A model generated the notes under the pieces. It made no database searches. It had not been told where the DNA came from and saw only the letters and a list, made by a program, of their open reading frames with translations. The position numbers were made by a program, and so were the translations under genes. DNA of 64,000 nt from Rhizobium johnstonii 3841. GTDB taxonomy: Bacteria; Pseudomonadota; Alphaproteobacteria; Rhizobiales; Rhizobiaceae. The stretch is from the NCBI RefSeq assembly GCF_000009265.1, contig NC_008384.1, forward strand, positions 62,001 to 126,000, in the 5' to 3' direction. The stretch's first letter is position 1, and every line of letters begins with the position of its first letter. Of the stretch, positions 17,585 through 26,572 are shown in pieces.

Positions 17585-17991
17585 GCGCTCCGCTCCGCAT
17601 CGAGCCATTCACGCATCACGGCAAGATCAGAAAGCTCGCCCTGAAGCATCACGTCCAGCGCCGACTTGCCGCCAAAGGCCGTATTAGGTGCTTTGATCCA
17701 CTCATATCCCCTTGATGTGTCCTTAAACAGATGTCGCAGCCCCTTGTGGATACCCATCAGGTGAGCCATCCGCATTTTCAGGTCCCGATCGACACGTCCC
17801 ACCTTGCCTTCTTTCCACCGTGCCCATGTGCGGGCTGACAAACCTCCGAGCAAGGTGCAAGCCTGGGCCTCCGTGAGCTTCCAGGCGTTGAAGAGGTTTA
17901 CCGTCGTGCGGGCGAGCGCCCCTGCTTCCGCATCGGTGATTTCAGCCGATGTTCTGTTAAAGGGAGTCGAAGCAACAGGTTGAAGCAGCAT
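17578..17991 (-). CDS. Xre/MbcA/ParS family antitoxin
   Basis: This 137-residue protein has an N-terminal helix-turn-helix (KLTEAQACTLLGGLSARTW) and a C-terminal toxin-binding domain with GIHKGLRHLFKDTSRGYEWI and NTAFGGKSALDVMLQGELSDL. These are the marks of the DUF2384 antitoxins that partner RES toxins. It should neutralise the RES protein and repress its own promoter. The start follows AGAGAGGA. A perfect palindrome overlaps the -35 region upstream (18029-18040). Confidence 0.9.
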   Translation of the reverse strand: MLLQPVASTPFNRTSAEITDAEAGALARTTVNLFNAWKLTEAQACTLLGGLSARTWARWKEGKVGRVDRDLKMRMAHLMGIHKGLRHLFKDTSRGYEWIKAPNTAFGGKSALDVMLQGELSDLAVMREWLDAERSAW

Positions 17992-18449
17992 GGCATCCTC
18001 TCTTGTTGGCAGAAAGATAGCATATTACTGCCAATTGGCAAGTCCAATTCTCCTTAAACGACCGCATCAAATGGCCAGCAAAAAGACTGGCCGAACGCTC
18101 AAGCGTTCGCTTCATCTCATGGCCTCAAGAGGCTGGTTGTGAATGCGGCGCGTGATGAGGTGGGTGTCACCAGGCGCTCGGATGGATCACTATTGACGCC
18201 GGGGCGTGACCATCCGCTGCTGATCAAAATATGGTCGTTAGGATGCTTTCGTATCCAGTCGCTGGCCGGGCACCCTTTGAGCAAGTTTTCCGCGTGGAAC
18301 GCCTGGCGAGACCAAATATCGTGTGCATTTCGCGATCAAAAATCCAGGGCGGGTCGCGCAAAAGCGTTACTTGGACTTCGCGATTATGAAAATGCGCAAA
18401 ATCGATGACCTAAAGCGCGGCAAGCGACTCTGAAAGATTGTGATCCACT
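17992..18449. other. Intergenic region, 458 bp
   Basis: Apart from the toxin-antitoxin promoter at its left end, nothing was recognised. Small open frames in it show no family features. Confidence 0.5.
18006..18040 (-). promoter_or_regulatory. Promoter and operator of first RES/Xre pair
   Basis: On the minus strand TTGCCA and TATCTT are separated by 16 bases. The palindrome TGCCAATTGGCA (18029-18040) covers the -35 region. A further half-site TTGGCAG at 18006-18012 is inverted relative to CTGCCAA at 18028-18034. This fits autorepression by the antitoxin. Confidence 0.6.
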
Positions 18450-19328
18450 TCAAGGCAGGAACAGCACGTTGTACTGATCGAAATCGACCGGCAGGTCGCG
18501 AACCTTCATCTCCTCCTCGCGGTCCTCGAAGAGGACGAGGCAGTCCTCGTAGAAGCCGGACAGCATCGATATGAAGGCTTTGGTTCCTTCCGGGCCGTAG
18601 AAGAGCGGCGTGAACTCCATGTGGAGCGGCACGCGGCGGGCAAGCAGCGGCTGCATCGAGCGGCAGGCGACCGGCTCGTAGCCCTCGATATCCATCCAGA
18701 CGAGGCCGATTGCGGCCGGGTCGACCGAAAGTCCGGCAAGGATCTCTGAAACCGGCTTCACCGGCACGCTGATCTTCCTGTCTGTCGGGCTTTGGCGGAT
18801 AGCGCTGCTCTTGCCGTGATTGTCGAGGTTGAGGAAAAAGTCGATCTCGCCTTCGTGCTCGCCGGCGGCGCAATTGACGAGGCGGACCTTCTCCTCCAGC
18901 CGATTCTGGCGAATATTGAGGGCAAGCAGCGGGAAATTGCGCGGGTCGGGCTCGATGCTGACGATCTTGATGTAGGTGTCGCTGAGGGCGAAATAGACGG
19001 TCTGGGTGCCGATATTGCCGCCGATCTCGAGCAGCGTGGCGTCCTTTCGCAAGAGGCCGCGCTCGCGCAGGATGACGATCAGCCGGTCGACGGCCTCGCG
19101 CTCGAAATGGCCCTTCCGGAAGACCTTGCGGCCGATGTAGTCGGCGGGAGAGAAGGTCATCAGGTGGTCGCCGGCATCGACCGTCATCGAGATGACGCGC
19201 GAGCCGATATTCTCGATCAGCAGGCGGCGGCCGAAGCGGGTGTCGAAGAAGCGCGAAGCGGCGGCATTGCGCGCCTTGTGCAGCCGGCGGCTCCAGTATT
19301 TGGCGGTCAGCCAGGGCTTGTCGGGCAT
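18450..19328 (-). CDS. FkbM family methyltransferase
   Basis: This 292-residue protein has SAM motif I LLEIGGNIGTQTVYFALSD near residue 97, motif II VSIEPDPRNFPLLALNI, and the FkbM-type motif LVWMDIEGYEPVACRSM. FkbM enzymes O-methylate sugars or other hydroxyls, often in surface glycan or lipid pathways. No membrane segment is seen. Its ATG overlaps the stop of the upstream redox-sensing cyclase gene by one base (TGATG), so the two proteins should be made together. The coupling suggests that methylation and cAMP signalling respond to the same conditions. Confidence 0.88.
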   Translation of the reverse strand: MPDKPWLTAKYWSRRLHKARNAAASRFFDTRFGRRLLIENIGSRVISMTVDAGDHLMTFSPADYIGRKVFRKGHFEREAVDRLIVILRERGLLRKDATLLEIGGNIGTQTVYFALSDTYIKIVSIEPDPRNFPLLALNIRQNRLEEKVRLVNCAAGEHEGEIDFFLNLDNHGKSSAIRQSPTDRKISVPVKPVSEILAGLSVDPAAIGLVWMDIEGYEPVACRSMQPLLARRVPLHMEFTPLFYGPEGTKAFISMLSGFYEDCLVLFEDREEEMKVRDLPVDFDQYNVLFLP

Positions 19329-21046
19329 CAGGCTTTTCCTTCAAGCGGTTCTGCCGCTTTCTCTCTCGGAATGACGTAGACTTTCAAGGGCAGGGCCCGG
19401 CCGCGCACACTGATTTCACGGCTTTCGATGCCGGAAAGATTAGCACCCGAAAGGTTCGCCACCGGTTCGGAGATGACGATCGCCGCTTCGAACTCCTTTG
19501 CAGCGCTTTCCAACCGGCTCGCGACATTCACGGTATCGCCGATCGCCGTCATGCTGCGCACCCGGCCGTATCCCATCGTGCCGACGACGGCCGGGCCGGT
19601 GTGAATGCCGATCGCGATGCGCAGCGGCAGCGCCAGTTCGTCGGCCAGCTCGGCGGCGAGTTTCTCGATCTCGGCGACGATCGCTGCTGCCGCGTTGAGC
19701 GCCTGGCGGCAGGCTTCCTCCGGTGCGGTGTTGAGCCCGAAGAGCGCCATGGCGCCGTCGCCGATGAACTTGTCGAGCCGTCCGCCCGACTGCTCCACTG
19801 CCTTGCCGATGATGGCGAAATAGCGGTTCAGCAGGAAGACGACATCGAAGGGCAGGCGGGTTTCCGTCAGCGTGGTGAAATGGCGGATATCGACGAAGAG
19901 CACGGCGATCTCGCGCTCGCGCCCGGGGCTCGTCTCCTGGCTGTTGGCAGGAAGGGCTGCCTCGATCGCCGGCACGAGAAGCGGCGCGACGGCAACGTTG
20001 CGGTTCGGGCGAAGCTGGCAGGCGAGCCGGACATCCGGGCCGGCATTGATGCGCCTCAGCGTCGTCTGTTCCATCTTGTCGGGGGCAGGCAGGCTTTCGT
20101 AATCGCCAAGGATCTGCACGCGGCAGGTGGAGCACTGGCCCTTGCCGCCGCAGACGGCATAATGCGGCAGGCCGCCGAGCCGGCTTGCCTCCAGCACCGA
20201 GAAGCCGCGCGGCACACGGATCACCTCGCCGCCCGGATAATTCACGGCGACCTGGTCAAGCCGCTCCTTCAGCTTGCGCCGGGCGCGGGCGACGACGACG
20301 ATGAGCAGCGAGGCCGAGAAGGCGCCGTAGAGCCCGGCGCGGATCATGGCGACCTGACGGTGAACTTCCGGGTTCGAGGCGTAACGGGTGTTGACGCCCT
20401 CCTTGTAAGCGCTGACCGTCATTGACTGCTGGTAGGAAGGGTCGGCGAGCGTCCGGCCCATTTCGACGAAGCCGAGCAGCGCGAGCACCGGCACGAGGAT
20501 GGCGAGCGCCAGCATGAGCGGTGCGAAGTCCGGGTACCAGGAGCGGTAGCGAAGCCAGAAATGGATACCGATGCAGCCGTGGATCCAGACGGCGACGACG
20601 GCGAGCGCCTGCCGCGCGCCGTTCGCCGGAGACCTGATCCACAGCGAACCGACGACCGTTTCGTAGTCGTCGATATAGCCATAGAACTCGTGGGCGATGC
20701 GCGTGCCGATGACATGATCGAGGAGAAGCAGCGGGATCATCAGGCCGAGCACGATCTGCGCCATTTCTCCCTTCGGCATGACGAGGCTGCGGCGCATATA
20801 GATGGCGCGCAGCACCAGCGCGATATGGATGAGCACCGACGAATAGAAGATGGCGGTCCCCAGAGGATTGCGCCAGATCGCCAGAAAGAGATGGGCGGCT
20901 TTATCGGCGGCGGCGACGGAGATCAGGCCAATCGCATGGTTCGACAAATGCAGCACGACGAAGATGAAAATGACGAGGCCGGAACCGAGCCTCGCCCTTC
21001 TGATCGTACGTTCCGAAAAAATCCCTGTGGCCGAGACCGTCGTCAT
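19328..21046 (-). CDS. cyaC: CyaC-type adenylate cyclase: diheme-B-like membrane anchor, 2Fe-2S domain, cyclase domain
   Basis: The 572-residue protein has three parts. Residues 1-260 contain about six hydrophobic helices with paired histidines (VVLHLSNHAIG, VLIHIALVL, HVIGTRIAHEFYG, WIHGCIGIHFW) like the cytochrome b anchor of succinate dehydrogenase. Residues about 280-350 form a ferredoxin-like domain with cysteines near 297, 303, 306 and 339. The rest is a class III cyclase with VDIRHFTTLTE, FIGDGAMALFG and AIGDTVNVASRLESA. Sinorhizobium meliloti CyaC has this kind of quinone-responsive diheme anchor and is redox-regulated. It is inner-membrane bound and makes cAMP. It is coupled to the downstream FkbM gene. 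Confidence 0.88.
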   Translation of the reverse strand: MTTVSATGIFSERTIRRARLGSGLVIFIFVVLHLSNHAIGLISVAAADKAAHLFLAIWRNPLGTAIFYSSVLIHIALVLRAIYMRRSLVMPKGEMAQIVLGLMIPLLLLDHVIGTRIAHEFYGYIDDYETVVGSLWIRSPANGARQALAVVAVWIHGCIGIHFWLRYRSWYPDFAPLMLALAILVPVLALLGFVEMGRTLADPSYQQSMTVSAYKEGVNTRYASNPEVHRQVAMIRAGLYGAFSASLLIVVVARARRKLKERLDQVAVNYPGGEVIRVPRGFSVLEASRLGGLPHYAVCGGKGQCSTCRVQILGDYESLPAPDKMEQTTLRRINAGPDVRLACQLRPNRNVAVAPLLVPAIEAALPANSQETSPGREREIAVLFVDIRHFTTLTETRLPFDVVFLLNRYFAIIGKAVEQSGGRLDKFIGDGAMALFGLNTAPEEACRQALNAAAAIVAEIEKLAAELADELALPLRIAIGIHTGPAVVGTMGYGRVRSMTAIGDTVNVASRLESAAKEFEAAIVISEPVANLSGANLSGIESREISVRGRALPLKVYVIPREKAAEPLEGKA

Positions 21047-21225
21047 TCATTCCCGTTCTTGTCGATGTAACCGCAGGCCCATAGAGATTGGGAAAGAGGC
21101 GGAATTGCTTCGATCGCGATCACATTCCATATGCTTATGCGCAAGTTTTCGGCAAAGGGACAATAGCGGAATTTTCCCGACAGGCGCGAAAGTTGTAAAC
21201 AGTGTGTCTTACCTGAGGTGTGCAA

Positions 21226-22314
21226 ATGCGGGTGGCTTTCTACGCGCCGATGAAATCGCCGAACCATCCGGTGCCGTCGGGCGACCGGCTGATGGCGCGG
21301 CTGCTGATCCGGGCGCTGGAGCTTGGCGGGCATCAGGTCGACGTCGCTTCCGAATTCCGCACCCATGTCTCGACACCGGAGGCGGCAGCCGCGCTCGAAC
21401 CCGTAATCGGCGCCGAGCTGGAGCGGCTGCGGCTGAGATGGAAGGTCGGACCGCGGCCGGAGCTCTGGTTCTGCTATCACCCCTATTATAAATCGCCGGA
21501 TCCCTTCGGGCCGGCGATATCCGCCGAATTCGCCATTCCCTATGTCACCGCCGAAGCCTCCTATGCGGCAAAACGCGACCGAACCGGCTGGGCAACATCA
21601 CAGAAGCTGGTGGGCGAGGCGATCATGCGGGCGGCGGTCAATATCAGCTTCACCGAGCGTGACCAGGCTGGGCTTGCCGCCGCCTTTCCGCAGGCGCGCC
21701 TTGCCCGGCTGAAACCCTTCATCGACACGGTGCTGTTCGAGAAGATGTCGCCGGCGCCCGATCCGCGCCGGCTGATGACGGTCGCGATGATGCGGGCCGG
21801 CGACAAGATGGACAGTTATGCGATGCTTGCGAAAGCATTGCGGCTGATCGAAGACCGGCCGTGGAGGCTTGCCGTCATCGGCGATGGTCCGATGCGCCAA
21901 GAGGTGCAGGCGCTGTTTGCTGGCCTTCCCGGCCGCATCGAATGGCTGGGCGAGCGCAATGCCGTCGAGATCGCCGAACTGCTCGGGCGCGGCGGCGTCT
22001 ATGTCTGGCCCGGATGCGGTGAGGCCTATGGCCTTGCCTATCTGGAGGCCCAGGCCGCCGGCCTGCCCGTTGTCGCGCAGGAAACGGCAGGCGTGCCAGC
22101 GGTTGTCGAGGCTGGCGTGACCGGCCTGCTGACGCCGGATGGCGATGTCGCTGCCTATGCCGAGGCCGTGGCTGCCTTGCTTGACGACAGGCAGAGGCGT
22201 GACGCCATGGGACAGGCGGCGCGGCGCTTCGTGCTCGGCGAACGCTCGCTTGCGACGGCGGCGCAGATATTGAACGGAATTTTGCGCGACAGCGCAGCAA
22301 CAGGAGTGACGTGA
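21226..22314 (+). CDS. Glycosyltransferase family 4
   Basis: This protein of about 362 residues is a GT-B enzyme: RVAFYAPMKSPNHPVPSGDRL at the N-terminus and the C-terminal donor-binding motif VYVWPGCGEAYGLAYLEAQA with the GVPAVVEAGVTGLL tail. The ATG at 21226 lies seven bases after TGAGG, and an upstream GTG at 21220 is less well placed. Its stop overlaps the next gene, a polysaccharide deacetylase (TGATG). The two probably build or trim the same glycan, with the transferase on the cytoplasmic side. Confidence 0.88.
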   Translation: MRVAFYAPMKSPNHPVPSGDRLMARLLIRALELGGHQVDVASEFRTHVSTPEAAAALEPVIGAELERLRLRWKVGPRPELWFCYHPYYKSPDPFGPAISAEFAIPYVTAEASYAAKRDRTGWATSQKLVGEAIMRAAVNISFTERDQAGLAAAFPQARLARLKPFIDTVLFEKMSPAPDPRRLMTVAMMRAGDKMDSYAMLAKALRLIEDRPWRLAVIGDGPMRQEVQALFAGLPGRIEWLGERNAVEIAELLGRGGVYVWPGCGEAYGLAYLEAQAAGLPVVAQETAGVPAVVEAGVTGLLTPDGDVAAYAEAVAALLDDRQRRDAMGQAARRFVLGERSLATAAQILNGILRDSAATGVT

Positions 22315-23066
22315 TGACCGACGGGATAGCCTGGGACCCCCTGCGCCGCGAGCTTGACCGCTGGCAGGCTGCCGGCCGCGTGGCGCGGTTCTGGCTGCGC
22401 GATGACGACGCCGTCGAGCCGACGCAGGCGCTGGAGACGTTGATGACGCTGGCGGATCAAAGCGAGGTTCCGCTGACACTCGCCGTCATTCCCGGCCTGA
22501 CCGGCGAGGCATTGGCCGCGCGGCTGGCGGAGGAAGCAGCCGTCGCTGTCGCGGTGCATGGCTGGTCTCATACGAACCATGCGGGGCCGGAGGCGAAGAA
22601 GCAGGAACTCGGCGGCGACCGGCCGGCAGATGTCGTGCTCGGCGAGTTGGGTGAAGGGTTCCGGCTGCTGGAGCGGCTGCATCCGGCCCGCTTCCTGCCG
22701 GTGCTGGTGCCGCCGTGGAACCGGATCGACGCGGCCCTCATCCCGGCGTTGCCGGCGCTCGGATTTGCAGCCCTTTCGGTCTACGGGCGGGCAAAGCAGG
22801 ACGGCCCGATGCCGCTCCTCAACGCCCATGTCGATATCATCGACTGGCATGGCACGCGCGGCGGACGAAGCGAGGCGGACCTGGTGGCCGAGCTGGTGGC
22901 CGAGCTTCGCCACCGGTTTGCCGGCAGCGACGAGCCTGTCGGCGTGCTCACCCACCATCTGGTGCATGATGCAGCCGCGTGGGACTTCCTGTCGGCCTTG
23001 TTTGCAGTGACGGGCCGGCATCCCGGGGTCCGCTGGTCGCCGGCGTCGGAACTGCTAGGGCCTTAG
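22314..23066 (+). CDS. Polysaccharide deacetylase family protein
   Basis: The product is about 250 residues. FWLRDDDAVEPT carries the aspartates of the NodB-type active site, VHGWSHTNHAG the metal-binding histidines, and VPPWNRID the third conserved motif. A late THHLVHD matches the last motif. No signal peptide is present, which fits the rhizobial cytoplasmic members of this family. It should remove acetyl groups from an N-acetylated sugar or lipid intermediate. It overlaps the glycosyltransferase gene stop by one base. Confidence 0.85.
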   Translation: MTDGIAWDPLRRELDRWQAAGRVARFWLRDDDAVEPTQALETLMTLADQSEVPLTLAVIPGLTGEALAARLAEEAAVAVAVHGWSHTNHAGPEAKKQELGGDRPADVVLGELGEGFRLLERLHPARFLPVLVPPWNRIDAALIPALPALGFAALSVYGRAKQDGPMPLLNAHVDIIDWHGTRGGRSEADLVAELVAELRHRFAGSDEPVGVLTHHLVHDAAAWDFLSALFAVTGRHPGVRWSPASELLGP

Positions 23067-23077
23067 ACATTGCCCGA

Positions 23078-23947
23078 TCAGGCGGCGTGAACGCGTCCGA
23101 GGAACTCGCGTATGAGTGCTACGACGTCATCGAGATGCGTCTCGAGCAGCCAGTGGCCGCCGCCGAGCAGATGGAGTTCGGCATCCGGCAGATCGCGCAG
23201 ATAGGCCCGAGCCGACTTTTCCGGCATGTAGTGGTCGTTCGGACCCCAGACGATCAAGGTCGGCGGCCGGTATTCGCTGAGGTATTTGCGGTGTTCCGGA
23301 AACCAGGCCCGGTTCTCCTTCAGCCCGGCGATGAGGTCCATGGCGATTTCCTTGCGCCGCGGCGTGATCAGCGACCAATGCAGCTTCCAGAGATCGGGCG
23401 GGATCGTATCGGCCAAAGCAGGCGGCAGATCGTTGAGGAATTCCTCCTTGAAATTCTCCTCGCTGATTGCCTCCGCCAGCACCTTCCTCATCTCCGATCT
23501 CGGAAGCGTCCATGTCGCCTCGATATCCGCATATTTCGGTCCGAGGGCATCTTCATAGGGGATATCGCCATTCTGGATGATCAGCGCCACGATGCGCCGA
23601 GGGTCTTTGATTGCCAATCGCGCACCGATAGGAGACCCGAAGTCGTGGAGGTAGAGGACAAACCGATCGACATGCATCGCATCGACGAAGGCCTTCAGCC
23701 AGGCGGCATATCCATCGAAGCTGTAGTCGAAATCATCAGGCGTGCCGCTATAGCCCGCACCCGGGAAATCCGGCGCAATCAGGCGCCAACGGTCGGCAAG
23801 GCGCGGCATGAGATTGCGAAATTCATAGGATGAGCAGGGATATCCGTGCGGCAGCAACAAGACCGGCGCATCTTCCCGGCCGGCCTCGCGGTAAAAAGTC
23901 TCGACGCCTGCAACCGTCATCCAGCGATGTCGGACGAGAGTGACCAT
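23078..23947 (-). CDS. Alpha/beta hydrolase (epoxide hydrolase/haloalkane dehalogenase-like)
   Basis: About 289 residues. It has the oxyanion-hole motif LLPHGYPCSSYEFRNL, a nucleophile elbow with aspartate (LYLHDFGSPIGARLA) and a late histidine in GGGHWLLETHLDDV. An aspartate nucleophile marks the epoxide hydrolase and dehalogenase branch rather than the serine esterases. The start at 23947 follows GAGGAGC; a longer start at 23974 would overlap the next upstream gene. It lies just after the GFA family gene on the same strand. Confidence 0.85.
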   Translation of the reverse strand: MVTLVRHRWMTVAGVETFYREAGREDAPVLLLPHGYPCSSYEFRNLMPRLADRWRLIAPDFPGAGYSGTPDDFDYSFDGYAAWLKAFVDAMHVDRFVLYLHDFGSPIGARLAIKDPRRIVALIIQNGDIPYEDALGPKYADIEATWTLPRSEMRKVLAEAISEENFKEEFLNDLPPALADTIPPDLWKLHWSLITPRRKEIAMDLIAGLKENRAWFPEHRKYLSEYRPPTLIVWGPNDHYMPEKSARAYLRDLPDAELHLLGGGHWLLETHLDDVVALIREFLGRVHAA

Positions 23948-23970
23948 CGGGAGCTCCTCGGAACCGTTCT

Positions 23971-24345
23971 TCACTTTCGGTCTTCGTCATACTGCTTGGC
24001 GCCTTCCACCGGTCGCAGCCACGGTTCGCGCCGTTTGACCCAGAGTTCGTAGCTCGGTACCAGAGGCGTCGGCGCCTCGGAGAGGATGCCAAGCTTGATT
24101 TCCGCCTCCCGGTCATCGGCGGAAAACAAGCGCGAACCGCAACCGGTGCAGAAATGCCGACCTTGGAACGCGCCAGTTTCCCCTGAATGTTCGAATTGGC
24201 CGGCGGGCCAGATCCCATAGAAGGTAAAGGCCGAACCGCTTTCCTGCCTGCAGTCCGTGCAATGACAGATCCCAACGCGTAAGGGCTCGCCCCGGACAGA
24301 AATGCGCACCTGCCCGCAGAGACACTTTCCGGAAAGCACGGTCAT
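23971..24345 (-). CDS. GFA family protein (zinc-binding, glutathione/formaldehyde-type)
   Basis: The 124-residue protein contains CLCGQVRI, CHCTDCRQESGSAF and FCTGCGSRLF, the ordered zinc-cysteine motifs of the GFA (Gfa-like, DUF636) family. Members bind zinc and some bind glutathione; the catalytic claim for formaldehyde activation is doubtful for most. It sits directly upstream of the hydrolase gene, possibly as an operon. Confidence 0.88.
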   Translation of the reverse strand: MTVLSGKCLCGQVRISVRGEPLRVGICHCTDCRQESGSAFTFYGIWPAGQFEHSGETGAFQGRHFCTGCGSRLFSADDREAEIKLGILSEAPTPLVPSYELWVKRREPWLRPVEGAKQYDEDRK

Positions 24346-24499
24346 GACGAATCCCTGTTTCGTTGATTTTGCGCTGCGGGGAAAACGGTCCGGCCCAGCA
24401 TCTGTTCCGTCGTGGCGTCGCAGGGCTGCTCAGTTCGATTGACAGGCTCTCTGTCGAAGAGCTTCGGACTGGAAGATGAAGGCGGCTTCAGCGGACCTG

Positions 24500-25330
24500 C
24501 TAGATCACCACGATCTGATTGTCGCGGGCGGCAAAGGATTCGGGGAAGGCGGCCTGCGCCTGCGCTTCCATCTCCGCCAGCTGTTCGTCCGTGCGGGAAG
24601 GGGCGTGATGGAACAGCGCGAAGCGCTTGGTACCCGCCATTTTCGCAAGCTCGGTGCCATGCTGCCAGGTCGAATGGCCGAAGCCCTTGAAGCGCTGCAT
24701 CTCGTCTTCGTTGTAGGTGCAGTCGTAGACGACGAGGTCGGCGTCCCGCATCATCTCCAGCGAGACCGGATCATAGCTGCCGGGATTATGCTCGATGTCA
24801 TAGACGAGAGCGACCGAACGGCCCTGCCATTCGATGCGGTAGCCGATGGCGCCGCCCGGATGGTTCAGCATGAAGGTCTTGATCTCGATGCCCGCGTGCG
24901 GGGTCAGCACCTGACCGGCATGGAAATCGCGGAAGTTCATCGTCGCCTGACAGATGTCGGTCTTGACGGGAAACCAGGGCGGGCTGATGAACTGCTCGAC
25001 CATTTCCCGCGTGCTCATCTTGCCATCGAGATGGCCCGACCAGATGTTGACGTTGATCGAAGGATAATAGATCGCCTTGAAGAAGGGCAGGCCGATGATG
25101 TGGTCGTAATGGCAGTGGCTGAAGAACAGGTCGACGTCGCTGACGCCGTCGGCGAGCATAGACAGCCCGGCCTCGCGCAGGCCCGAACCCGCGTCGAAGA
25201 TCATCCGATGTTTTCCGCAGCGAATTTCGATGCAGGAAGTGTTACCGCCGTAGCGATCGAACTCGGGGCCTGACACGGGAATACTGCCGCGGACGCCCCA
25301 AAATTTTATTTGAAACAAATCTGTCGTCAT
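24500..25330 (-). CDS. MBL-fold metallo-hydrolase
   Basis: This 276-residue protein has FWGVRGSIPVSGPEFDRYGGNTSC at the start, FDAGSGLRE, the metal motif SHCHYDHIIGLPFF, and later VYDCTY and HSTWQHG with histidines for the metal site. The opening GVRGS and SHCHxDH fit the phosphodiesterase/ribonuclease Z-like group seen in many proteobacteria, sometimes with cyclic nucleotide or phosphonate substrates. It is cytoplasmic by sequence. With three cyclase-like proteins in the window, a cNMP phosphodiesterase role is an open possibility but not shown. Confidence 0.85.
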   Translation of the reverse strand: MTTDLFQIKFWGVRGSIPVSGPEFDRYGGNTSCIEIRCGKHRMIFDAGSGLREAGLSMLADGVSDVDLFFSHCHYDHIIGLPFFKAIYYPSINVNIWSGHLDGKMSTREMVEQFISPPWFPVKTDICQATMNFRDFHAGQVLTPHAGIEIKTFMLNHPGGAIGYRIEWQGRSVALVYDIEHNPGSYDPVSLEMMRDADLVVYDCTYNEDEMQRFKGFGHSTWQHGTELAKMAGTKRFALFHHAPSRTDEQLAEMEAQAQAAFPESFAARDNQIVVI

Positions 25331-25830
25331 CGTTCTTCAAACCGGCCTTCCCGCATCGCCATCGTAGTCATAGTTCGTCTCTATGCGAAGCAGCAGAATT
25401 CCACGGGTTTGTCTGTTCCCCTTTGTATTCTCCTACCCGCTAGCGGAAGAAGAAGTAGATTTTCCTAAGCAATCGGCTTTCGGCTCGGAAAGCAACCCGG
25501 TATGGTTGGTTTTCGGTAAACAGGCTGCTGAGGGCAGGGGACATTTTCCCGTAAGTCATGCCCTATTAGATGGTTGCGCGCGATTGAAAAAACAATTGCC
25601 GCCCTGTTGAGCCGAAAATCAAGCTTTAAAAGCGGCACGGAAAGCCGCGCCGAAGAGCCTGGCCTAAACGAGATGTGGCGCGTGTATTGTCGTCAGCCCT
25701 GCTCGCCCGGTTCTCCGGGGAAACCGCCATCATATGAGAAAATTGTGCTTCCTATTCCGCGAATGTTTCCTTGATTGGGAATGGCAAAAAGCGATATATC
25801 CGACGATACAGGAAATATAAGAGACTCGCC
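25331..25830. other. Intergenic region, 500 bp, upstream of FCD regulator
   Basis: No gene with family features was recognised. Codon use in the small open frames looks non-coding. It holds the promoter of the first FCD regulator and the 12-bp element at 25729-25740 that recurs at 29380-29391. Confidence 0.5.
25729..25740 (+). promoter_or_regulatory. Candidate FCD-regulator operator, copy 1
   Basis: The 12-mer ATCATATGAGAA followed by an AATT occurs about 90 bases before the FCD regulator start. The same 12-mer is found inverted in the quiC/binding-protein promoter at 29380-29391. Shared use by one regulator is inferred. Confidence 0.45.
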
Positions 25831-26499
25831 ATGTTGCAGCCGGTTATCAACGAGACCATCGCCGAGAGCAGCTACAGGCGCATTCGGGCCGACATCATTT
25901 TTGGCCGGCTGCCTCCCGGACAAAAGTTGAAGCTGGAAAGCCTGAAGGAGTCTTACGAGACCAGCATCAGCACACTTCGGGAAGTGCTGAACCGGCTCTC
26001 CTCCGAGGGGCTTGTCCTCGCCGAGGGGCAGAAAGGTTTCGAAGTTTCCCCGGTGTCCGTTTCAGACCTCAAGGAGACGGCGGCGCTGAGGCTTCTCCTG
26101 GAAACACATGCGCTGGAGCAGTCGTTCGTGCATGGCGACGTGGAGTGGGAGGCTCCACTGGTATCGGCGCACTACAAATTGGCGCGGATGGAACAGGTGA
26201 TGGCATCCGGCGACACCAGCAGGGCTGAGGACTGGAAGCGCTACGATTGGGAGTTCCACCAAGCCCTGATATCCGCCTGCGGGTCGAAACTACTGATGGA
26301 GACGCATTCGGTGATCTTCGACAGATATCTGAGATACCAGATGGTTGCCTTGTCCTATCGAGGCGATGTCGCAGCCAATGAACATCAGCAGCTTTTGGAC
26401 GCGGCATTGCGACGGGACGCAGAAACGGCCAAGCGGGTGCTTGTCCTGCATATTCAAGGCGGGGTTGAACATGCGCTGGCAAGAGGGACGTTGAGATAG
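25831..26499 (+). CDS. GntR family regulator, FCD domain (1 of 2)
   Basis: The 222-residue product has an N-terminal winged helix (SYRRIRADIIFGRLPPGQKLK and ISTLREVLNRLSSEGLV) and a C-terminal FCD domain with ALRLLLETHALEQS, DWEFHQALISACGSK and HQQLLDAALRRD, whose Asp/His residues bind metal and ligand. FCD regulators usually sense small organic acids. The ATG at 25831 was chosen over 25771 as the upstream residues are basic and unlike the family. The next gene is a paralogue. Both probably control the quinate/shikimate genes beside them. Confidence 0.9.
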   Translation: MLQPVINETIAESSYRRIRADIIFGRLPPGQKLKLESLKESYETSISTLREVLNRLSSEGLVLAEGQKGFEVSPVSVSDLKETAALRLLLETHALEQSFVHGDVEWEAPLVSAHYKLARMEQVMASGDTSRAEDWKRYDWEFHQALISACGSKLLMETHSVIFDRYLRYQMVALSYRGDVAANEHQQLLDAALRRDAETAKRVLVLHIQGGVEHALARGTLR

Positions 26500-26572
26500 A
26501 AATGGTTCGGACGTTTCTCTTCGAGCTTCAGGTCCCGACGTAAATTGCATTTCGGCGAAACCAGGAAAAGCC

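Noticed and set aside
18139..18408. 89-codon plus-strand frame after the first toxin-antitoxin pair
   Set aside because: No ribosome site, no family features and composition unlike coding sequence.
25383..25774. Small plus-strand frames upstream of the FCD regulator
   Set aside because: No ribosome site or recognisable motif; the region is better explained as promoter.
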